Part shown: positions 36,407 through 42,757 of the stretch, piece by piece | Position numbering within the stretch: the first letter of the stretch is position 1 | Layout: every line of letters begins with the position of its first letter | NCBI GenBank assembly: GCA_014859735.1 | Contig: JACUTR010000003.1 | Coordinates: forward strand, 1 to 42,757 | Length of the DNA: 42,757 nt | DNA from: Candidatus Methanophagales archaeon | GTDB lineage: Archaea; Halobacteriota; Syntropharchaeia; Alkanophagales; Methanospirareceae | Direction of reading: 5' to 3' | Position numbers and translations under genes: made by a program | The notes under the pieces: generated by a model | Seen by the model: the letters and a program-made list of their open reading frames with translations, nothing else | Told to the model about the DNA's origin: nothing | The model's database searches: none

Positions 36407-39139
36407 ATGACACCCTTACCAAAGAAGCCATTTATTGTGGGATTTAAGGAAATCGATAAGGGGGCCAGAGATATTCTCATTGTCGGCGGAAAGGGGGCAA
36501 GCCTTGCCGAACTCGGGAATGTCCCGGGTGTGAGGGTACCGGGGGGCTTTAATGTAACCGTTGAGTCATATGAACGTTTTTTAGAGGTAAATAACCTACG
36601 CAGTCCTATAAAAGAACTTGAAGTCCTTTCTGAGCCCTGGATCAAGCGGGAATTGGAGAAGCTCAAATTGGAAGAGGAGCGCGAGGGGAGAGAAAAGAAG
36701 ATAGAAGAGATACTCGAACGACAAAAGGAGCTGGAAGAAGCTCTCTTCGCACAGGGGGAACGAATCAGAAAGGAGATGGAGCGCGGGCAAATACCTTCCG
36801 AGGTCGAGCGCGCAATAAAAGCTCACTACGTTACTCTTTGCCAGGAAATCGGAACTACAGATGTCCCAGTAGCGGTGAGGAGTTCCGCGACCGCTGAGGA
36901 TATGCCCACCGCCTCGTTTGCCGGTCAGCAGGAGACTTTTTTGAATGTGCGCGGGGAGGCTCAAGTTGCGGAAGCAGTGAAGAAGTGCTGGATCTCGCTC
37001 TACGGAAAGCGGGCGATCTATTACCGGAATGCGTATCGTGCAAAATTCTTGAAAGAAGCGGGTACATCATCTTCTGACGACCCGATATTCCTTCACTCGA
37101 GGGTTCACTTATGTGCTGTAGTCCAACAGATGGTAGATGCAAAAGCGGCAGGGGTTGTTTTCACGGTCCACCGAACCACTGGATGGCCGGGTATTCTTAT
37201 CGAAGCAAATTGGGGTTTAGGCGAATCAGTCGTAGGTGGCAAGGTGATTCCCGATTCCTGGGTCGTTGATCCTCATACCTGGGCAATTGTGGAGAAGACC
37301 ATTGGTACCAAGGATAAAATGGTGGTGTACAATGAAGAGGGAGGAATCGAATGGGTTGAGACACCCGAACCGATGCGGGACATCTTCTCTCTCACCGATG
37401 ACCAGGTAATAGCGTTAGCACGAGAGAATAAATCGGTTGAGACTGATTATCGGAAGCGCAAACCGGATTACAAATATGGTGATGGTGAGTTTGCAATCGA
37501 CGAGCATGATGTCCTCTTTGAGCTCCAGCATCGTCCTGAGACGGTGTATTCACAACAAGATGAAAATATCATAGAACTGAATAAGAAAATAGTGCCGGAG
37601 CTGGTGGCCAAGGAGGCGGAAAGGGCAGGTAACTTGATAATGAGGGGAGGTGTTACTGGATCTCCTGGGGCTGTTACCGGTAGGATGAATATCGTCCCGG
37701 ATGCATCTCAAATTGACCGGGTGCAGGGGGGAGATATTATCGTCACTGTCAGGACTGATCCAGATTGGGTCCCCGCAATGAAGCGAGCAAATGGTATCAT
37801 TACCGATGTTGGTGGAGCGAACTGCCATGCAGCGATTGTAAGCAGCGAACTTGGAATTCCGTGCGTCGTTGGCACTGGTATAGCCACTGAAGTATTGAAT
37901 ACTTTTAACGGGGAGAAAATTACCCTTGATGCAGATAACAGGGCAGTATACAAGGACGAACTTCCACTCGAGGAAGTGGGGGAGGACATAGAGGTGAATA
38001 AACTGCTGGGATCGCCAATTGAGACCCCTCTGGGGTTGATTCTTTCGAACATAAACGTTGCGAGAAAGCTGTGGCCGTTATCAAAGCTGGGCGAACAATT
38101 TCTCATCTCATTATTGAGGATAGAGTTCACGCTTATGGATATCGGTGTGCATGTACGTGCGCTTGAGGATTATGACAACGGTAAGTTGGAGGCAAGGGTA
38201 AAGGGCAAGGAAAACGAAGCGGAGCATATAAAAAGTATCATTCTTCGCATACAGGAAAGAACGAGGGGCTATCCCAGCGGGCAGGAATATTTCATCTCCA
38301 AGCTCAGTCAGGCACTCGAAGCTTTTGCCGCCGTATTTCCCCACTCCCAGATAATCGTAAGGACTACGGATTTCAAGACGAACGAATATTTGGGCCTCAT
38401 TGGAGGAGAGCTCTATGAGCCCACTGAGGCGAATCCAATGTTGGGCTGGAGAGGGCTTATCCGTTCCCTCGATCCCGAGAATAGAGCGGTATTTAAATGG
38501 GAGTTGGAGGCTATAAAGCGGGCAAGGGGGAATGGCTATAAAAATATCTGGGTAATGTTTCCCATGGTGAGGAACCCACTTGAGGTGAATGGTCTCAGGG
38601 AATGGATCGCAGAACTTAAAGAGAAGTACCGGGGTGTCATCGAGAAGGACTTGCCAAGAGATGTAAAGCGGTATTTGGAGATGTGGGATGATGGTTGGAG
38701 GGATGCATTCGAGATAATGAAAGAGGTTGGTCTTGAACCGGGGAAGGAGAATTTCCAGGTTGGGATAATGGTCGAGGTACCAACTGATGCGATAAGGATC
38801 CGGGACTATATCAAAACCGGGATCACCTTTATCTCGTTCGGCACGAATGATCTTACCCAATTCATTTTAGCCGTCGATAGGGACAATGAATTACTGCAGA
38901 GTATTCCGTGGTATTCAGAAGCGGATTCTGCGGTCGTGAGTTCTGTCCAGAAGGTAATTGAAGAGTGCAATTCAAGAGGGATAAAAACAGGAATTTGCGG
39001 AAGAGCTCCAACGACGGTTCCGGGATTTGCGGAGATGCTCGTGAATTCGCACATAGATTCGGTCGGGGTAGAGATATCGGCGTATATGCCGACCTGGGAG
39101 AAGATACAAGAGGCAGAGGAGAGAAGAGGAGTAATTTAA
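36407..39139 (+). CDS. ppsA: Phosphoenolpyruvate synthase (pyruvate, water dikinase)
   Basis: GGKGASLAEL; VPVAVRSSATAEDMPTASFAGQQETFLNV; GGANCHAAIVSSELGIPCVVGTG; ISFGTNDLTQFILAVDRDNE. GGGGGG RBS favours ATG 36407 over 36389. Confidence 0.93.
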   Translation: MTPLPKKPFIVGFKEIDKGARDILIVGGKGASLAELGNVPGVRVPGGFNVTVESYERFLEVNNLRSPIKELEVLSEPWIKRELEKLKLEEEREGREKKIEEILERQKELEEALFAQGERIRKEMERGQIPSEVERAIKAHYVTLCQEIGTTDVPVAVRSSATAEDMPTASFAGQQETFLNVRGEAQVAEAVKKCWISLYGKRAIYYRNAYRAKFLKEAGTSSSDDPIFLHSRVHLCAVVQQMVDAKAAGVVFTVHRTTGWPGILIEANWGLGESVVGGKVIPDSWVVDPHTWAIVEKTIGTKDKMVVYNEEGGIEWVETPEPMRDIFSLTDDQVIALARENKSVETDYRKRKPDYKYGDGEFAIDEHDVLFELQHRPETVYSQQDENIIELNKKIVPELVAKEAERAGNLIMRGGVTGSPGAVTGRMNIVPDASQIDRVQGGDIIVTVRTDPDWVPAMKRANGIITDVGGANCHAAIVSSELGIPCVVGTGIATEVLNTFNGEKITLDADNRAVYKDELPLEEVGEDIEVNKLLGSPIETPLGLILSNINVARKLWPLSKLGEQFLISLLRIEFTLMDIGVHVRALEDYDNGKLEARVKGKENEAEHIKSIILRIQERTRGYPSGQEYFISKLSQALEAFAAVFPHSQIIVRTTDFKTNEYLGLIGGELYEPTEANPMLGWRGLIRSLDPENRAVFKWELEAIKRARGNGYKNIWVMFPMVRNPLEVNGLREWIAELKEKYRGVIEKDLPRDVKRYLEMWDDGWRDAFEIMKEVGLEPGKENFQVGIMVEVPTDAIRIRDYIKTGITFISFGTNDLTQFILAVDRDNELLQSIPWYSEADSAVVSSVQKVIEECNSRGIKTGICGRAPTTVPGFAEMLVNSHIDSVGVEISAYMPTWEKIQEAEERRGVI

Positions 39140-39199
39140 GAGTGAATAACTAGGAATTATAATGGTAGTTAGTAATAGAGTGTAAGTAAAAGAAAAGGA

Positions 39200-39793
39200 A
39201 TGTACCTAAAGATACGAGCGGTAGATGTTGTAAGGGTGCCACCAGAACGATTGGGTGACAATTTGCAGGACGTCGTGAAGGAGATGCTGCGAGAGAAGCT
39301 TGAAGGGCGAATGGATAAGAAGATAGGGATGTTCATTGCGATACTGGATATTGTGGCGATAAAAGAAGGGCGGATCATTATAGGAGACGCGGGCGTTTAT
39401 TATGAAACGGTTTTTAATGCGCTCGTTTTCAGGCCCAAGATGCAGGAGCTCGTCGAGGGCGAGGTGGTGGAGATAGTGGAATTTGGCGCCTTTGTGGAGA
39501 TCGGGCCGTTAGATGGGTTGTTACATATCAGTCAGATTACTGACGAATACATCTCGTATGATGAGAAGGGGTCGAAACTCATCACGAAGGATACGGGCAG
39601 AACATTAGGAGAGGGTGATAAGTTACGGGCACGAATAGTAGCGATCTCGCTCAATGAACATGATCCGGGTGATAGCAAGATAGGATTAACGATGCGACAG
39701 CCGGGCCTGGGGAAATTGGAGTGGCTGGAAGAGGAGCGGGGGAAAGAGAAAGGGACGGAGAAGGAGAAGGAGAAGGAGAAAGGGAAGGCATAA
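39200..39793 (+). CDS. rpoE1: DNA-directed RNA polymerase subunit E' (Rpo7) with Lys/Glu repeat tail
   Basis: MYLKIRAVDVVRVPPERLGDNLQDVVKEMLREKLEGRMDKKIGMFIAILDI; S1 domain VEGEVVEIVEFGAFVEIGPLDGLLHISQI. Confidence 0.95.
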   Translation: MYLKIRAVDVVRVPPERLGDNLQDVVKEMLREKLEGRMDKKIGMFIAILDIVAIKEGRIIIGDAGVYYETVFNALVFRPKMQELVEGEVVEIVEFGAFVEIGPLDGLLHISQITDEYISYDEKGSKLITKDTGRTLGEGDKLRARIVAISLNEHDPGDSKIGLTMRQPGLGKLEWLEEERGKEKGTEKEKEKEKGKA

Positions 39794-39978
39794 TGGAGAA
39801 GGCGTGCAGGGATTGTCATAGGATCGTGGAAACTGGAAGGATGGTCTGCACATGCGGTTCAAACTCGATGAGCAGGGACTGGAGTGGGTACGTGGCGATT
39901 CTCGATGCAGGCGAGTCGAAGATCGCGGAAAAGTTGGGGATAAAGAAAGAGGGAAGGTACGCATTGAAAGTGAGGTGA
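39793..39978 (+). CDS. spt4: Transcription elongation factor Spt4 / RpoE''
   Basis: MEKACRDCHRIVETGRMVCTCGSNSMSRDWSGYVAILDAGESKIAEKLGIKKEGRYALKVR; overlaps rpoE1 stop by 1 nt. Confidence 0.95.
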   Translation: MEKACRDCHRIVETGRMVCTCGSNSMSRDWSGYVAILDAGESKIAEKLGIKKEGRYALKVR

Positions 39979-39989
39979 GAACTGATAAG

Positions 39990-40316
39990 ATGGAAGTAGA
40001 GATAACAAAGGAGAGGGAGAATCAGTTGGTGAGGAGGAAAGAAGTCTTTTTCAGACTGAGCCATGAAGCAGAAGGGGTCTCGCCGAGCAGAGAAGAGGCA
40101 CGAAATGCCTTGATAACGGCGCTCAAGTGCAGTCCGAACCTTCTCGTCATCGATAAGATGGGCACGGAGTTCGGGAAGAGAGAGACGGTTGGGTATGCAA
40201 AGGTATATGAGAGTGAAGAGCGGCTCAAAGAGATCGAGCGAGAACATATAATCAAACGGAACTTTGGTGGTTCAGGTAAAGAGAAGAGTGAAGGGAAGGT
40301 AAGAGAGGAGGCTTGA
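39990..40316 (+). CDS. rps24e: 30S ribosomal protein S24e
   Basis: [75 protein letters not shown]. Confidence 0.94.
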   Translation: MEVEITKERENQLVRRKEVFFRLSHEAEGVSPSREEARNALITALKCSPNLLVIDKMGTEFGKRETVGYAKVYESEERLKEIEREHIIKRNFGGSGKEKSEGKVREEA

Positions 40317-40324
40317 TAGATAGA

Positions 40325-40492
40325 ATGGCTGCAATCCATACATTTTACGAAGTGGTTGAGGAGAAGGGGAAGGTAAAAACACACCGGAAACGGAAGGCAT
40401 GCCCGAGATGCGGTGCCGGCGTCTTTTTAGCGGAACATGAGGACAGGTACTCATGTGGTAAATGTGGGTATACTGAATTCAGGAAGAAATAG
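40325..40492 (+). CDS. rps27ae: 30S ribosomal protein S27ae (absent from supplied ORF track)
   Basis: Manual translation [55 protein letters not shown]; zinc ribbon CPRC/CGKC. Confidence 0.94.
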   Translation: MAAIHTFYEVVEEKGKVKTHRKRKACPRCGAGVFLAEHEDRYSCGKCGYTEFRKK

Positions 40493-40569
40493 TACAGTAC
40501 GAGAAGATCAAAAATACCATTTTTCACCTTTTCTCTTTTTGTGGGATAAGAACAAACAATACATTCTGA

Positions 40570-40598
40570 TTCACCGCTTCTTTCATATCCGCTTCGGG
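40570..40598. repeat. 29-nt direct repeat, copy 1 (flanks Panacea gene)
   Basis: ttcaccgcttctttcatatccgcttcggg; one mismatch to 41298-41326. Confidence 0.8.
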
Positions 40599-40690
40599 GT
40601 TTGGGGCACTGGCTCATCTCCGGGATGTTGATAAAGTTCTATGTTTTGTATTTATGTCCTTTGAGAATTCATCAACTTCCAAAAACTCAG

Positions 40691-41206
40691 TCATTCATCT
40701 TCGTATTCTCTTGCAGAAAAGAGAGAATCTCGATAGAATACCAATTCATAGTCAATAATTTCACCATCTCGCGTTGCTTTATAAGGTAAATCACCATGTG
40801 AGAACTCACTTATCCGTGTGGCATTCATAGTAGAATATCGTGCTATATCCTCATCGATAATCTTTAATTCGTTTCCGGTGAGTAAATCCAATTGAGGTTC
40901 TTTAAGTGAGATATATCGGTGTTGAGTATATTTTCCTATCCCGATATCACAAATCTCGACTTTATCTTCGTCTTCGAGTTCTTTTACTACTCTGTCGAAA
41001 TGGACTGGAGCTGGTCCATGTTCCAATTTACGATAGCTCTCCCCGGTCAACGGCTCTTCAAACAGCTCATAATAATCGAAATCCAAGAAATAGAGTATTT
41101 TGAATAGTACCGTCTTACCCACGTTCTCCAAATGGCCACATTTATAGATTACATAATGTAAAACCTCTTTAAATTTTTCCATATCAAATTTTACATCCGT
41201 CACCAT
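40691..41206 (-). CDS. Panacea-domain (DUF4065, SocA-like) protein, possible antitoxin
   Basis: FKEVLHYVIYKCGHLENVGKTVLFKILYFLDFDYYELFEEPLTGESYRKLEHGPAPVHFDRVVKEL. Confidence 0.82.
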   Translation of the reverse strand: MVTDVKFDMEKFKEVLHYVIYKCGHLENVGKTVLFKILYFLDFDYYELFEEPLTGESYRKLEHGPAPVHFDRVVKELEDEDKVEICDIGIGKYTQHRYISLKEPQLDLLTGNELKIIDEDIARYSTMNATRISEFSHGDLPYKATRDGEIIDYELVFYRDSLFSAREYEDE

Positions 41207-41297
41207 CTTTAATGCCTCATATAATAAAAATTCTTTTTTGATAAAGAAGTTTTTCGGGTTAATATTTAAATTTTTCTATATTATTGCTGATTCCTCT

Positions 41298-41326
41298 TTC
41301 ACCGCTTCTTTCATAGCCGCTTCGGG
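41298..41326. repeat. 29-nt direct repeat, copy 2
   Basis: ttcaccgcttctttcatagccgcttcggg. Confidence 0.8.
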
Positions 41327-41364
41327 TCCTCTTCTGAATTTTTTTGGCTATGCATCTAAATCTC

Positions 41365-42609
41365 TTACGGATATGTAATTTCATCAGGGAACCAATAATC
41401 AGCTTGTATTTGCTGTAAATATCTTATTTTCTCTTCCTTTGTCTTAATAAGTTTAGCCGCCCTTATCACTTCTTTTTCAACTCTCTTCTTCTCAAAAACG
41501 TTAGAAAAAAAGGGAAAACTGTGCCTTACACAAATATTCTGACGGCGAACATTTTTCCTAAATTGTTTAACAAGTGCATCAGTCCAACCTGCCTCTGTAT
41601 GGATATGATAGTCCTCTTTTGTTTGATCTTTTTTCCAAGGATTATACTCGTCAAAAGTTTGGTCTAAAGGTCTATATCTGCAATCCGCAATCTGAACCTT
41701 CCATTCCCAGCATTTTATGCGCTTTCTTTCCATCTCTTCAAAAGGTATTTCCCAGTTGTAAAGCATGAAAACGTAAATGTCCTGAGAATTATAACCCCCT
41801 GTACGCAAAATACCAATTTGCTCTTCGATCTCTTGAAATTGCCCATATCCCCAATCCCACGCTATTCTTGGATCTCTAAAGCCCACTTTTTTTAACAGTT
41901 CCCCTAGATATGGCCTTTCCTTAAGCACTCTACCATCAAATCCGCTCTGTGATTCGCACCACAAAATCTTTTTTCTTTTTTTTAAATCGATAAGTTCTCG
42001 TAGAATATCCTCTATGTGTGTGTTTGCTAAAAAATTGTTGTCATAAAAAACGACTTTTCTTTTTTTAATTTCTTCTTTTACACTGCTTTTAGGTTTGAAA
42101 TTAGGTTCGATTTTTTTTACCCCACAAAACTCACAATTCCTAATACAGCCTCTTGAGGTATGAATTATTTGATAATCAATCGGATGAGGGTTCGCATTCG
42201 TTATAAGATCATAGGCAGGAAAATATTTCTCTGCTTCGTGCAGCACTCCTTCCTTCACTTCATCACAGCCCGTAAATTTTTTGCAGTGATCAGGCATAAA
42301 GGAAGCATAAATGCCACCAACTACTATTTTTGCATTAGGGAATACATGCTTATAATGTCGCACTGCATCCTTTACATACTTTGCCCAATAGGTAAATAAG
42401 GATGTAATCCAAACTTCTTGTGGGTTAAAGCTCAAAATATCTAAATCTGTAATCCCCTTGGTTATGCCTCTCACCAATTTGACTTCAATGCCCTTTGATC
42501 TGAGATAAGATGCTATCTTCAACAATCCTATGGGCAAAAAATTTTTATGATTTTTACTTTTGATAGGGATTGGAAAATCAGGCTCTACAAGTAGTATTCT
42601 TTTTTTCAT
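41365..42609 (-). CDS. Cobalamin-binding-domain radical SAM protein
   Basis: N-term B12-binding-like ILLVEPDFPIPIKSKNHKNFLPIGLLKIASYLRSKGIEVKLVRG...VVGGIYAS; IIHTSRGCIRNCEFCGVKKI (CxxxCxxC). Confidence 0.88.
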   Translation of the reverse strand: MKKRILLVEPDFPIPIKSKNHKNFLPIGLLKIASYLRSKGIEVKLVRGITKGITDLDILSFNPQEVWITSLFTYWAKYVKDAVRHYKHVFPNAKIVVGGIYASFMPDHCKKFTGCDEVKEGVLHEAEKYFPAYDLITNANPHPIDYQIIHTSRGCIRNCEFCGVKKIEPNFKPKSSVKEEIKKRKVVFYDNNFLANTHIEDILRELIDLKKRKKILWCESQSGFDGRVLKERPYLGELLKKVGFRDPRIAWDWGYGQFQEIEEQIGILRTGGYNSQDIYVFMLYNWEIPFEEMERKRIKCWEWKVQIADCRYRPLDQTFDEYNPWKKDQTKEDYHIHTEAGWTDALVKQFRKNVRRQNICVRHSFPFFSNVFEKKRVEKEVIRAAKLIKTKEEKIRYLQQIQADYWFPDEITYP

Positions 42610-42757
42610 ATTTCTTCATTCACAAATTTTTCTATGTTTATAATATGCAATGTATTTTGATTTTAGCAAGTTCTTTTTTACTTATCAGTCCCCTTTTATT
42701 TTAGTGTCATACATTGGATTTGGTTGTCTAAAAACTATGCTTCACTCCCACCAGGCT

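Noticed and set aside
36411-36430. R2-like match cccttaccaaagaagcc at the ppsA start
   Set aside because: Only ~10 bp similar and fits the natural PpsA N-terminus (MTPLPKKPFIVGF).
38111-38860. 249-aa minus ORF inside ppsA
   Set aside because: Antisense shadow; the plus strand is a clear PEP synthase.
1-42757. tRNA or rRNA genes
   Set aside because: No cloverleaf with a T-loop GGTTCRAATCC-like motif or rRNA core sequence recognised by eye; a covariance search would be decisive.

Overview
Archaeal chromosomal fragment, about 30 protein genes and no rRNA, tRNA or CRISPR that I can see. Domain assignment rests on AglB, TFB, RpoE'/Spt4, S24e/S27ae, a DRG-type GTPase and a geranylgeranyl reductase. 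The mix of beta-oxidation-type enzymes, a CooS homolog, GTP-PEPCK and PEP synthase is reminiscent of methanogen-related anaerobes (Methanophagales/Syntrophoarchaeales-like); this is inference only. Main blocks: (i) a large secreted repeat protein running off the left edge (1-2303, minus) that the supplied ORF track omits; (ii) 3-hydroxyacyl-CoA dehydrogenase plus enoyl-CoA hydratase; (iii) a redox block: DUF6448-like protein, 2x4Fe-4S protein, divergent CooS, glutaredoxin, FTR-rubredoxin fusion, Cu-type P-ATPase; (iv) an N-glycosylation block: AglB with an embedded C2H2-like zinc finger, TFB, then a GT2/UXS-like/GalU/UGD operon; (v) PEPCK, Lrp, DHPS-like protein, UbiA prenyltransferase, NDH-2-like enzyme, DRG, DapB, YhaM-like nuclease, PssA, PEP synthase; (vi) rpoE'-spt4-rps24e-rps27ae; (vii) an AT-rich accessory end with a Panacea-domain protein and a B12-radical SAM protein. 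Most interesting signals: a CooS homolog whose C-cluster Cys motif reads NIETGQE instead of GICCTGNE, next to an Hcp-associated-type ferredoxin; two families of palindromic repeats read in frame inside unrelated genes; a GC-hairpin repeat family that supplies the tfb C-terminus and brackets the sugar operon; a zinc finger inside AglB; and an attC-like structure at 5185-5258. No homology search was run; family calls come from recognised motifs.
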